Origin: Mitsuaria sp. GD03876 | GTDB taxonomy: Bacteria > Pseudomonadota > Gammaproteobacteria > Burkholderiales > Burkholderiaceae_C | NCBI RefSeq assembly: GCF_029840635.1 | Contig: NZ_JAOCCU010000038.1 | Coordinates: 1-59,217, forward strand | Direction: 5' to 3' | DNA: 59,217 bases | Part shown: positions 41,199-49,912 of the stretch, one piece after another | Layout of the letters: every line of letters starts with the position of its first letter | Numbering within the stretch: the stretch's first letter is position 1 | The notes under the pieces: model-generated | The model's database searches: none | The model's input: the letters and a program-made list of their open reading frames with translations, nothing else | What the model was told of the DNA's origin: nothing | Made by a program: the position numbers and the translations under genes

Positions 41199-42011
41199 TT
41201 GACCCTGGAGACCGGGCACGGCCCCCTCGACCTGGACGCCGACGCGGAGCGCCGCTTCGGCGGCCTGCGCCGCCTGCACGGCGACCGTGACTACGCGCGG
41301 CTGCGCGCGGCGCGCTTCTGCGTCGTGGGGCTGGGCGGCGTCGGCTCGTGGGTGGTGGAGGCGCTGGCGCGCATGGGCGTCGCCCGGCTGGTGCTGATCG
41401 ACCTGGACCACGTCGCCGAATCCAACATCAACCGCCAGGTGCAGGCGCTGGGCAGCACGCTGGGCATGGCCAAGGCCGAGGCGCTGAAGCAGCGCATCGC
41501 CGACATCCATCCGGGCTGCGAGGTCGTCACGATCGAGGACTTCGTGGACGAGGCCAACTGGCCCGGCCTGCTCGGCGACGTGCAAGTCGACGGCATCGTC
41601 GACGCCTGCGACCAGGTGCGCGCGAAGGCGCAGGTCGCCGCGTGGGCGAGGGCGCTGAAGCTGCCGCAGGTCTGCATCGGCGCGGCCGGCGGCAAGCACC
41701 GGCCGCAGGCGGTGGAGATCCTGGACCTGTCCGAGACCACGCACGATCCGCTGCTGGCCAGCCTGCGCCAGCGGCTGCGCAAGTTCCACGCCGCGCCGCG
41801 CCAGGGCGCGATGGGCGTGACCTGCGTGTTCTCGCGCGAGCCGGTGACGCGCCCCGAGGGCGTGGAGGCCTGCGACATCGACGCCAACCTGAATTGCCAT
41901 GGCTATGGCTCGAGCGTGGCGGTCACCGCCGGCTTCGGCATGGTCGCCGCGGCGGAACTCGTGGCGCGGTATTTGAAAGCACTTGCGCGATCACAAAAAT
42001 CCGTCCTATAA
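41199..42011 (+). CDS. tcdA: tRNA threonylcarbamoyladenosine dehydratase TcdA
   Basis: 270-aa E1/ThiF-like ATP-dependent enzyme that cyclises t6A37 of ANN-decoding tRNAs to ct6A. The nucleotide motif VVGLGGVGSW is near 42-51, followed by LIDLDHVAESNINRQ and the CIGAAGGKHRP loop. Candidate TTG start at 41199; no ATG start lies near the expected N-terminus. It sits directly upstream of three tRNA-Lys genes, which are t6A/ct6A substrates, and its stop codon overlaps their promoter -10. Confidence 0.92.
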   Translation: MTLETGHGPLDLDADAERRFGGLRRLHGDRDYARLRAARFCVVGLGGVGSWVVEALARMGVARLVLIDLDHVAESNINRQVQALGSTLGMAKAEALKQRIADIHPGCEVVTIEDFVDEANWPGLLGDVQVDGIVDACDQVRAKAQVAAWARALKLPQVCIGAAGGKHRPQAVEILDLSETTHDPLLASLRQRLRKFHAAPRQGAMGVTCVFSREPVTRPEGVEACDIDANLNCHGYGSSVAVTAGFGMVAAAELVARYLKALARSQKSVL

Positions 42012-42012
42012 T
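41983..42012 (+). promoter_or_regulatory. Candidate tRNA-Lys cluster promoter overlapping tcdA stop
   Basis: A perfect TATAAT (42007-42012) contains the tcdA stop codon TAA (42009-42011). TTGCGC at 41983-41988 is an 18-base-spaced -35 candidate. The first tRNA begins about 97 bases downstream, leaving a GC-rich leader. Confidence 0.6.
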
Positions 42013-42108
42013 CTGCGGCTCTGCTGAGGGGCAAACACCTCGAAGCGACGCGGCGGAGGTCGGGAAAACGCAAGGGATCCCGGCCTTCACTGCTTGAAGC
42101 ACGGCTTC

Positions 42109-42184
42109 GGGTCGTTAGCTCAGTCGGTAGAGCAGCGGACTTTTAATCCGTTGGTCGCAGGTTCGAATCCTGCACGACCCACCA
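42109..42184 (+). tRNA. tRNA-Lys (anticodon TTT)
   Basis: 76-base cloverleaf with acceptor GGGTCGT/ACGACCC, a D-arm with AGCTCAGTCGGTAGAGC, an anticodon loop CTTTTAA (anticodon TTT), a T-loop TTCGAAT and an encoded CCA. First of three Lys tRNAs. Confidence 0.97.
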
Positions 42185-42210
42185 AACCGCTTCAGTTTGG
42201 ATTTTCTCGG

Positions 42211-42286
42211 GGGCTCTTAGCTCAGTTGGTAGAGCAGCGGACTCTTAATCCGTTGGTCGAAGGTTCGAATCCTTCAGGGCCCACCA
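42211..42286 (+). tRNA. tRNA-Lys (anticodon CTT), copy 1
   Basis: 76-base cloverleaf with acceptor GGGCTCT/AGGGCCC (one G-T pair), an anticodon loop CTCTTAA (anticodon CTT), a T-loop TTCGAAT and an encoded CCA. It lies 26 bases after tRNA-Lys(TTT). Confidence 0.97.
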
Positions 42287-42395
42287 ACCGATCCTTGTCG
42301 GATCGTCGATGTGAACGGCGCGCGACACGCGTGCGATTCACGGAAGACGAAACGATGTCAGAGGGGAATCGGTGGAATGAGATCCAAATATCTGA

Positions 42396-42401
42396 CATAA
42401 T
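42396..42401 (+). promoter_or_regulatory. Possible internal -10 element before tRNA-Lys copy 2
   Basis: In the 164-base spacer between the two CTT tRNAs there is CATAAT (five of six matches to TATAAT) at 42396-42401, with only a weak -35 candidate (TGGAAT, 42373-42378). The spacer holds no gene; it begins with a short GATCC-type stem-loop. It may give the third tRNA its own promoter. Confidence 0.35.
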
Positions 42402-42450
42402 CTCGGCTTCGCGATAAATCACTCCGGTGACGCGAAACGAAAAGAATTTC

Positions 42451-42526
42451 GGGCTCTTAGCTCAGTTGGTAGAGCAGCGGACTCTTAATCCGTTGGTCGA
42501 AGGTTCGAATCCTTCAGGGCCCACCA
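42451..42526 (+). tRNA. tRNA-Lys (anticodon CTT), copy 2
   Basis: Identical over all 76 bases to the copy at 42211-42286. It is followed six bases later by an intrinsic terminator. Confidence 0.97.
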
Positions 42527-42531
42527 ACTCG

Positions 42532-42563
42532 AAGGGGTTGCAGCGATGCTGCAACCCCTTTTG
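42532..42563 (+). terminator. Intrinsic terminator of tRNA-Lys cluster
   Basis: AAGGGGTTGCAGC (42532-42544) pairs perfectly with GCTGCAACCCCTT (42548-42560) around a three-base loop, followed by TTTTG. Confidence 0.92.
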
Positions 42564-42676
42564 TCATTGGCGCGCGGGGTTTGTTGAGAACCCGCTTCCC
42601 GCCTGCGAATATCGGGTTTTGCCCGGTCGGCTAGACTGCCCGCCAAATTTCCTCCGATCGCTCGATCCTCCTCGAC

Positions 42677-43771
42677 ATGTCCCAGATCCAAGAAGCCCAA
42701 CTGCTGCAGGCCCTGCAGCAGGTCGTCGACCCGAACACCGGCAGCGACTTCGTGTCGACCAAGCAGCTGCGGAACCTGAAGGTCGCCGGCGACGCGGTGA
42801 GCTTCGACATCGAACTGGGATATCCCGCCGCGAGCCAGGTCGACGCGCTGCGCGCGGCGCTGGTGGCGGCGGCGCGCACGGTGCCGGGCGTGGGCAATGT
42901 CAGCGTCGGCGTGACGATGAAGATCGTCGCCCACGCGGTGCAGCGCGGCGTGCAGTTGCTGCCGGGGGTGAAGAACATCATCGCGGTGGCGTCCGGCAAG
43001 GGCGGCGTGGGCAAGAGCACGACCGCGGCCAACCTGGCGCTGGCGCTGTCGGCCGAGGGCGCGACGGTGGGCCTGCTGGATGCGGACATCTACGGCCCCA
43101 GCCTGCCGCTGATGCTGGGCGTCCATGGCCGGCCGGAGAGCACCGACGGCCAGACGATGGAGCCGCTGGAATCGCATGGCCTGCAACTGATGTCGATCGG
43201 TTTCCTGGTCGAGGACGACCAGGCGATGGTCTGGCGCGGTCCGATGGCGACGCAGGCGCTGGAGCAACTGCTGCGCCAGACGCGCTGGCGCGACCTGGAT
43301 TACCTGGTGATCGACATGCCGCCGGGCACGGGCGACATCCAGCTGACCTTGTCGCAGCGGGTGCCGGTGAGCGGTTCGGTGATCGTGACGACGCCGCAGG
43401 ACATCGCGCTGATCGATGCGAAGAAGGGCTTGAAGATGTTCGAGAAGGTCGGCGTGCCGATCCTGGGCATCGTCGAGAACATGGCGATCCACGTCTGCAG
43501 CAACTGCGGGCATGCCGAGCACATCTTCGGCAGCGGCGGTGGCCAGCGCATGGCGGACCAGTATGGGCAGGAGCTGCTGGGCTCGCTGCCGCTGGCGCTG
43601 TCGATCCGCGAGCAGGCCGACAGCGGCAAGCCGACGGTGGTGGCGGAGCCCGATGGACCGCACGCACAGGCCTACAAGCAGATCGCGCGCAAGGTGGCGG
43701 TGAAGCTGGCGGGTCAGGCGAAGGATTACTCGTCGAAGTTCCCGACGATCACGATCTCGAAGAACACCTGA
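42677..43771 (+). CDS. apbC: Mrp/ApbC family iron-sulfur cluster carrier ATPase
   Basis: 364-aa Mrp/NBP35-type P-loop ATPase that holds and transfers 4Fe-4S clusters. An N-terminal DUF59/MIP18 domain (about 5-85), then a deviant Walker A SGKGGVGKS at 106-114, LLDADIYGPS, and VIDMPPGTGD. The cluster-binding CxxC pair is Cys274/Cys277 (CSNCG). Canonical length. It is immediately upstream of a 4Fe-4S-rich formate dehydrogenase operon, separated by a 354-base gap with a large palindrome, so an accessory role there is possible but unproven. Confidence 0.94.
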   Translation: MSQIQEAQLLQALQQVVDPNTGSDFVSTKQLRNLKVAGDAVSFDIELGYPAASQVDALRAALVAAARTVPGVGNVSVGVTMKIVAHAVQRGVQLLPGVKNIIAVASGKGGVGKSTTAANLALALSAEGATVGLLDADIYGPSLPLMLGVHGRPESTDGQTMEPLESHGLQLMSIGFLVEDDQAMVWRGPMATQALEQLLRQTRWRDLDYLVIDMPPGTGDIQLTLSQRVPVSGSVIVTTPQDIALIDAKKGLKMFEKVGVPILGIVENMAIHVCSNCGHAEHIFGSGGGQRMADQYGQELLGSLPLALSIREQADSGKPTVVAEPDGPHAQAYKQIARKVAVKLAGQAKDYSSKFPTITISKNT

Positions 43772-43825
43772 CCCCCACGCCACCACAGCCCGCACTGCCT
43801 TTCGCTGCAGTGCAGCACTGTGTCG

Positions 43826-43912
43826 GACACCGAGGAGACCGGTGCCCCCTGAAGCGAATGCCGAGCGTGCGGAGGCGTCTGAGCGCAAGGGGGCACCGGT
43901 CTTCTCGGTGTC
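43826..43912. repeat. Palindrome between apbC and formate dehydrogenase operon
   Basis: Arms 43826-43850 and 43888-43912 are 25-base inverted repeats with one mismatch, enclosing 37 bases. No T-run follows. The outer arm contains GACCGGTGCCCCC, close to GACCGGGGCCCC in the arm of the element at 8995-9165. In the 354-base gap (43772-44125) the only other structure is a leader hairpin CCTGAACG/CGTTCGGG (44042-44049, 44060-44067). No FNR site, sigma-54 promoter or molybdenum-cofactor riboswitch was recognised. Confidence 0.65.
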
Positions 43913-44125
43913 ACGCTCCCGCGCCGCACAAAACCGCGCCCCCAGAAAAAACCGAACCCACACCCCTGTGCGCCCAGTGGTTCCCTCGGACTTGAGAGGG
44001 TGACTACGGATTGGACAAAGCCCAGCCTTTGTGACGAAATACCTGAACGGCTTTTTGCTCGTTCGGGAATTGGCCGTCACTTCACCCAGGTCGGCAACGT
44101 CGCCGAACCCAGGAGGGCACAAGCA

Positions 44126-47100
44126 ATGGACATGCACCGGAGGCATTTCTTCCGGGTGAGCGGGGCGGCCGTCATGGGCTCCAGCCTCGTCGCGTTGGGA
44201 TTTTCTCCAACCGCTGCACTGGCCGAGACCCGCCAGTTCAAGCTCGCCCGGGCGACCGAGACCCGCAACACCTGTCCCTACTGCTCGGTGGGCTGCGGGA
44301 TCATCATGTACTCGCTGGGGGACAAGGCGAAGAACGTCACCCCGGAGATCATCCACATCGAAGGCGACCCGGACCACCCGGTCAATCGCGGCACGCTGTG
44401 CCCGAAGGGTGCGGGCCTGCTGGACTTCGTGCACAGCCCCAACCGGCTGAAGTATCCGGAGATCCGCGAGGCGGGCGCCAAGGAGTGGAAGAGGGTGAGC
44501 TGGGACGAGGCGATGAACCGCTTCGTCAAGCTGCTCAAGGCCGACCGCGACGCCAATTTCATCGCGACCAACGCCGACGGCAAGACCGTCAACCGCTGGC
44601 TCTCGACCGGCATGATCTGCGCTTCCGCGTCCTCGAACGAATCGGGCTACATCACCCACAAGGCGATGCGCTCGACGGGGATGCTGGCGTTCGACAACCA
44701 GGCGCGCGTTTGACACGGACCGACGGTGGCCAGTCTGGCCCCGACGTTCGGACGCGGCGCGATGACCAACCACTGGGTGGACATCAAGAACGCCGATCTC
44801 GTGCTGATCATGGGCGGCAATGCCGCCGAGGCGCATCCCTGCGGCTTCAAGTGGGTGATCGAGGCCAAGCATCACAACAAGGCCCGGCTGATCGTCGTCG
44901 ACCCGCGCTTCACGCGCTCGGCCGCGATGAGCGATTACTACGCGCCGATCCGCGCCGGCTCGGACATCGCCTTCCTCGGCGGCGTCATCAACTACCTGCT
45001 GAGCAACAACAAGATCCAGACGGAGTACGTCCGCAACTACACGAACGCGACCTTCCTCATCAATGAGGGCTACAAGTTCGAGGACGGCCTGTTCTCCGGC
45101 TACGACGAGGCCAAGCGCGCGTACAACAACGCGTCCTGGGCCTACGAGATGGACGACAAGGGCTTCGCCAAGGTCGACATGACGATGCAGCACCCGCGCT
45201 GCGTGCTCAACGTCATGAAGCAGCATTACTCGCGCTACACGCCGGAGAAGGTCAGCGAGATCACCGGCACGCCCAAGGACAAGTTCCTGGAGGTCTGCAA
45301 GCAGATCGCCGAGACCTCGGTCCCCGGCAAGGTGATGACGGTGATGTACGCGCTGGGCTGGACGCAGCACAGCCAGGGCTCGCAGATCATCCGCACCGGC
45401 GCGTTGATGCAGCTGCTGCTGGGCAACATCGGCCAGCCGGGTGGCGGCATGAACGCGCTGCGCGGCCACAGCAACATCCAGGGCCTGACCGACCTGGGCC
45501 TGCTGTCGACCTCGCTGACGGGCTACATGACGCTGCCCAAGGACTCGGAGCAGGACCTCGAGACCTACTACAAGACCAAGGCGCTCAAGCCGCTGCGGCC
45601 CAACCAGATGAGCTTCTGGCAGAACTATCCGAAGTTCTTCGTCAGCCAGCAGAAGTCGTGGTGGGGCAAGTACGCGACCAAGGAGAACGACTGGGCCTTC
45701 CACTACCTGCCCAAGTGGGACAAGGGCTACGACGTGCTGCAGGCCTTCGAGCTGATGAGCCAGGGCAAGGTCAACGGCTACGTCTGCCAGGGCTTCAACC
45801 CGGTGGGGTCCTTCCCCAACAAGAAGAAGATCGTCGACAGCCTGTCCAAGCTGAAGTTCCTCGCGATCATCGACCCGCTCAACACCGAGACCGCCGAGTT
45901 CTGGAAGAACTACGGCGAGCACAACGACGTGAAGAGCGAGGACATCCAGACGGTGGTCTTCCGCTTCCCGAGCACCTGCTTCGCGGAGGAGGACGGCTCG
46001 CTGACCAACTCGGGCCGCTGGCTGCAGTGGCACTGGAAGGGCGCCGAGCCTCCGGGCGAGGCCAAGGGCGACGCCGAGATCATCGCGGAGATCTTCCTGC
46101 GCCTGCGGGCGATGTACCAGAAGGACGGCGGCGCCTTCCCCGATCCGATCCTCAACCTGAGCTGGCCGTACAAGATCCCGCACAGCCCCTCGGCCGAGGA
46201 GCTGGCGATGGAATACAACGGCAAGGCGCTGGCCGACGTGACCGATCCGAAGGACCCGACCAAGGTCCTGCAGAAGGCGGGCGAGCAGCTCTCGGGCTTC
46301 GGCCTGCTGCGCGACGACGGCAGCACGGCCAGCGGCTGCTGGATCTACGCCGGCGCCTGGACGCAGGCCGGCAACCAGATGGCGCGGCGCGACAACAGCG
46401 ACCCGTGGGGCATCGGCCAGACGCTGAACTGGGCCTGGGCCTGGCCGGCGAACCGGCGCGTGCTCTACAACGCCGCGTCCTGCGACCCGACCGGCAAGCC
46501 GTGGAATCCGAAACGGCGCCTGGTCAGCTTCACCGACAAGTGGGGCGGCTCGGACGTGCCCGACATCCGTCCGGACGCGAACCCGAACGACGAGGACGCG
46601 GTGCGGCCCTTCATCATGACCGCCGAGGGCGTGGCGCGGCTGTTCGCGCCCAGCGGCATGGTCGACGGCCCGCTGCCCGAGCATTACGAGCCCTTCGAGT
46701 CGCCGCTGACGCAGAACCCGCTGCACCCGAACAACGCCAAGGCGATGAACAACCCGGCGGGCCGCGTGTTCAAGGGCGACCGGGAGCAGTTCGGCAAGCC
46801 CGACAAGTTCCCCTACGTGGCCACGAGCTACCGGCTCACCGAGCACTTCCATTACTGGACCAAGAACGTGCGAACCAGCGCGGTGATCCAGCCGCAGCAG
46901 TTCGTGGAGATCGGCGAGGAGCTCGCCAAGGAGAAGGGGATCGCCAATGGCGATCAGGTGAAGGTCAGTTCCAACCGCGGCTTCATCAAGGCCGTGGCGG
47001 TGGTGACCAAGCGCGTGGCGTCGCTGGACGTCGGCGGCAAGCGGGTCCACACGGTGGGCCTGCCCAACCACTGGGGCTTCGTCGGCGTGGCCAAGCCCGG

Positions 47101-47194
47101 TTATCTCGTGAACACGCTGACCCCGTTCGTCGGGGACGCCAACACGCAGACGCCGGAGTTCAAGAGCTTCACCGTCAACATCGAGAAAGCCTGA
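44126..47194 (+). CDS. fdnG: Formate dehydrogenase-N/O alpha subunit, selenoprotein (TGA = Sec196)
   Basis: 1022-aa periplasmic molybdopterin catalytic subunit that oxidises formate to CO2. Tat signal RRHFFRVSG at 5-13. The 4Fe-4S cysteines are C50, C53, C57 and C92. An in-frame TGA at 44711-44713 falls at residue 196, between DNQARV and [18 protein letters not shown]. coli FdnG has selenocysteine at the same place in the same context. The frame continues unbroken to 47194 with molybdopterin-binding domains and a C-terminal dinucleotide-binding domain. AGGAGG lies nine bases before the ATG. A SECIS-like hairpin follows the TGA, and selA, selB and selC are downstream. fdnG versus fdoG cannot be decided. 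Confidence 0.96.
44714..44751 (+). promoter_or_regulatory. Bacterial SECIS element in fdnG
   Basis: Directly after the TGA: an apical stem GGCC (44728-44731)/GGCC (44737-44740) closing the loop AGTCT, on a lower stem CCGA (44720-44723)/TCGG (44748-44751) with internal pairs. Spacing and the G-T-C-T loop agree with E. coli fdhF/fdnG SECIS elements recognised by SelB. Confidence 0.85.
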
Positions 47195-47205
47195 GGAGCG
47201 CCGCC

Positions 47206-48174
47206 ATGTCTTCATTGCAATCCCTGGACATCGCCAAGCGCTCCGCCACGACGCTGCCCAGTCCCGACGCGCGGCGCACGACGACGGAGGTGGCCAAGCT
47301 GATCGACGTCTCCTCGTGCATCGGCTGCAAGGCTTGCCAGGTCGCCTGCATGCAGTGGAACGACCTGCGCGACGACGTCGGCGACACGCACGGCACCTAC
47401 GACAACCCGCGCGACCTGACGCCGCAGTCGTGGACGGTGATGCGCTTCTCGGAGGTGGAGGTCGTCGAGAACAAGCTGGAGTGGCTGATCCGCAAGGACG
47501 GCTGCATGCATTGCGACGACCCCGGCTGCCTCAAGAGCTGTCCCGCGCCGGGCGCGATCGTGAAGTACCAGAACGGCATCGTCGACTTCATCTCCGAGCA
47601 CTGCATCGGCTGCGGCAATTGCGTGACCGGCTGTCCGTTCGACGTGCCGCGCATCAGCAAGGCCGACAACAAGGCCTACAAGTGCAGCCTGTGCTCGGAC
47701 CGGGTCGGCGTCGGGCTGGAACCGGCCTGCGTGAAGGCCTGCCCGACCGGGGCGATCCGCTTCGGCTCGAAGGAGGACATGCATGAGTTCGCCTCGGAAC
47801 GCATCGTCGACCTGAAGGAGCGCGGCTACCAGAACGCGGGCGTGTACGACCCGCAGGGCGTCGGCGGCACGCACGTGATGTACGTGCTGCAGCACGCGGA
47901 CCAGCCGCAGCTGTATCACGGCCTGCCCAAGGATCCGCAGATCAGCCCGCTGGTGTCGCTGTGGAAGGGCGCGGCCAAGCCGCTGGCGGTGGCCGCGATG
48001 ATCGGCGCCGCGGTGGCCGGCTTCTTCCATTACATGAAGGTCGGGCCGCAGCAGACCGGGCACGACGAGCCCGACGCCGACGAGGAACTGGCCTACGAGC
48101 GTGCCAAGCGGGGCGAGCCGCCCCTGGACGCGTCCCGCGATCCGCGCGTGCCGCCCGCCGGCGGCGGCCTCTGA
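47206..48174 (+). CDS. fdnH: Formate dehydrogenase beta subunit (four 4Fe-4S clusters)
   Basis: 322-aa electron-transfer subunit. Four ferredoxin-type cysteine motifs: [58 protein letters not shown] (the last by motif). One C-terminal membrane helix ([17 protein letters not shown], about 262-280) anchors it, followed by a hydrophilic tail. It starts 11 bases after fdnG, with GAGGAG upstream. It passes electrons from the molybdopterin subunit to cytochrome b. Confidence 0.96.
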   Translation: MSSLQSLDIAKRSATTLPSPDARRTTTEVAKLIDVSSCIGCKACQVACMQWNDLRDDVGDTHGTYDNPRDLTPQSWTVMRFSEVEVVENKLEWLIRKDGCMHCDDPGCLKSCPAPGAIVKYQNGIVDFISEHCIGCGNCVTGCPFDVPRISKADNKAYKCSLCSDRVGVGLEPACVKACPTGAIRFGSKEDMHEFASERIVDLKERGYQNAGVYDPQGVGGTHVMYVLQHADQPQLYHGLPKDPQISPLVSLWKGAAKPLAVAAMIGAAVAGFFHYMKVGPQQTGHDEPDADEELAYERAKRGEPPLDASRDPRVPPAGGGL

Positions 48175-48192
48175 ACCCACCGGGAGAGCGAG

Positions 48193-48813
48193 ATGTTGCT
48201 GCAACGCTATCGCGACAGCCAGCGGATCAACCACTGGCTCATCGTGCTGCTGTTCCTGTGCGCCGGGCTCTCGGGGCTGGCCTTCTTCCATCCGAGCCTG
48301 TACTTCCTGAGCCACCTGTTCGGCGGCGGGCCGTGGGCGCGCATCCTGCATCCCTACATGGGCGTGCTGATGGTGGTGGCCTTCGCCTTCCTGGCCGCGC
48401 AGATGTGGCGCGACAACCTGTGGACCGACGCCGACTCGCAGTGGATGCGCCAGAGCAAGGACATGATCTCCGGCGCCACCAAGGAGGACGTGCAGCCCGC
48501 CCACAAGTACAACGCCGGGCAGAAGGTGGTGTTCTGGATCATGGCCGTGTCGCTGACGATCCTGTTCGTCACCGGCTTCATGTTCTGGCACGCCTGGTTC
48601 CCCGACGGGAACATCCTGATGCGGCGCGTGGCGGTGGTGCTGCACTCGGCCTCTGCGGCGATCCTGATCCTCACGATCATCATCCATGTCTACGCCGCGA
48701 TCTGGGTCAAGGGCTCGTTCCGGGCGATGACCCGTGGCACAGTCACCGACACCTGGGCCGCGCACCATCACCCGCTGTGGCACAAGGCAGCGAAGGAGCG
48801 TCCCCGCGCATGA
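48193..48813 (+). CDS. fdnI: Formate dehydrogenase gamma subunit (cytochrome b556)
   Basis: 206-aa membrane subunit with four transmembrane segments (near 14-36, 50-70, 112-134, 148-170). Candidate haem b ligands are histidines in NHWLIVLLFLCAG, LHPYMGVLM, FWHAW and LHSASAAILILTIIIHVY. It transfers electrons to the quinone pool. Canonical length. It follows fdnH by 18 bases and overlaps the fdhE start. Confidence 0.95.
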   Translation: MLLQRYRDSQRINHWLIVLLFLCAGLSGLAFFHPSLYFLSHLFGGGPWARILHPYMGVLMVVAFAFLAAQMWRDNLWTDADSQWMRQSKDMISGATKEDVQPAHKYNAGQKVVFWIMAVSLTILFVTGFMFWHAWFPDGNILMRRVAVVLHSASAAILILTIIIHVYAAIWVKGSFRAMTRGTVTDTWAAHHHPLWHKAAKERPRA

Positions 48814-49910
48814 CGGCCAGTCCCCCTCCCGGTTTTTCCCCCTCGACCCCGGCGTCGACCGCCACCCCCTCCGCGTCCGCCTCGATCCGGATGATGACGC
48901 CGGAGGAGATCGCGGTGAACGCCGGCGCGCGCGCCGCGCCGGTGCGGCTGCCCGATCCCGGCGTCTTCGCCGAGCGGGCGCTGCGGTTGCGCCAGCTCGC
49001 CGATGGCCATGCGATGCGGGACTACCTGCTGTTCGTGGCCGCGCTGGCGCAGGCGCAGCATGAGCTGTTCAGCCAGCCGCGCGCGTTGCGGCTGCCCGAC
49101 GAGGTGCTGGTCAACGGCGCGATGGTCGGCGGGCTGCCGCCGGTGGAGGCGACCCGGCATCCGCGCGAGGCGGTCTGGCGCGAGGAGTTGCGCGCGTTGC
49201 TGGGCCTGATCGGCACGGCGGCGATTCCCGATCCGGCCCGGCAGCTGGTGAAGCAGCTCGGCGACGCCGACGACGGCTGGCTGGAGCAGCAGGCCAACGC
49301 GCTGCTGGCCGGCGGCGCGCCGGGGCTCGATCCGGCGGCGGCGCCGCTGGTCGCCGCGGCGCTGCAGCTGCACTGGACGCGGCTGGTGACGCAGCTGCAG
49401 CAGCGCTACGACCGCAGCGACCAGGGCGAGAACGTGGCGCCGTTCGGCATGATCGACGACCCCACCGTCTGCCCCTGCTGCGGCTCGCGGCCGGTGGCCT
49501 CGATCACGCGCATCGCGGCGGAGTTGTCGGGGCAGCGCTTCCTGGCCTGCTCGCTGTGCGCGGCGCAATGGCATTACGTGCGCATCAAGTGCACCCACTG
49601 CCAGGGCACGAAGGGCATCAGCTTCCAGAGCCTGGTCGACGCCGATGGACGGAAGTCCGAGGCGGTCGCGGCCGAGTGCTGCGAGACCTGCGGCCACTAC
49701 TTGAAGCAGGTCCACATGGAGAAGGACCTGCAGGTCGAGCCGCTGGCCGACGACCTGGCCACGCTGACGCTGGACCTGCTGGTCGGCGAGCTGGGCCTGG
49801 TGCGCCAGGGCTTCAATCCGCTGCTGGTCCTGGGCGAGCCCGAGGCCGCGCGAGAGACCTCCGGCGACCCGCCCGGCGCGGCGGCGCCGCCCGATCCGGG
49901 AAGGCGCTGA
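48810..49910 (+). CDS. fdhE: Formate dehydrogenase accessory protein FdhE
   Basis: 366-aa cytoplasmic rubredoxin-like protein needed for assembly or redox activation of formate dehydrogenases. It carries paired CxxC motifs that bind iron: [26 protein letters not shown] and [15 protein letters not shown]. The extra N-terminal 25 residues (Ser/Thr/Pro/Ala-rich) and a Pro/Gly-rich C-terminus extend it past the about 310-aa norm. ATG 48810 overlaps the fdnI stop; selA starts two bases after it. Confidence 0.94.
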   Translation: MTASPPPGFSPSTPASTATPSASASIRMMTPEEIAVNAGARAAPVRLPDPGVFAERALRLRQLADGHAMRDYLLFVAALAQAQHELFSQPRALRLPDEVLVNGAMVGGLPPVEATRHPREAVWREELRALLGLIGTAAIPDPARQLVKQLGDADDGWLEQQANALLAGGAPGLDPAAAPLVAAALQLHWTRLVTQLQQRYDRSDQGENVAPFGMIDDPTVCPCCGSRPVASITRIAAELSGQRFLACSLCAAQWHYVRIKCTHCQGTKGISFQSLVDADGRKSEAVAAECCETCGHYLKQVHMEKDLQVEPLADDLATLTLDLLVGELGLVRQGFNPLLVLGEPEAARETSGDPPGAAAPPDPGRR

Positions 49911-49912
49911 GC

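Noticed and set aside
43772-44125. Molybdenum-cofactor riboswitch upstream of the formate dehydrogenase operon
   Set aside because: The long palindrome has no T-tract and does not resemble the Moco RNA architecture; it looks more like the other intergenic palindromes.
44126-44726. Frameshift or nonsense pseudogene of formate dehydrogenase alpha
   Set aside because: The single TGA sits at the conserved selenocysteine position with a SECIS hairpin and with selA, selB and selC downstream; the frame is otherwise intact.
42485-47215. 1576-codon open frame on the minus strand
   Set aside because: It is antisense to apbC, fdnG and tRNA-Lys. Its His/Arg/Val-rich translation is typical of the mirror frame of GC-rich genes and shows no domain.
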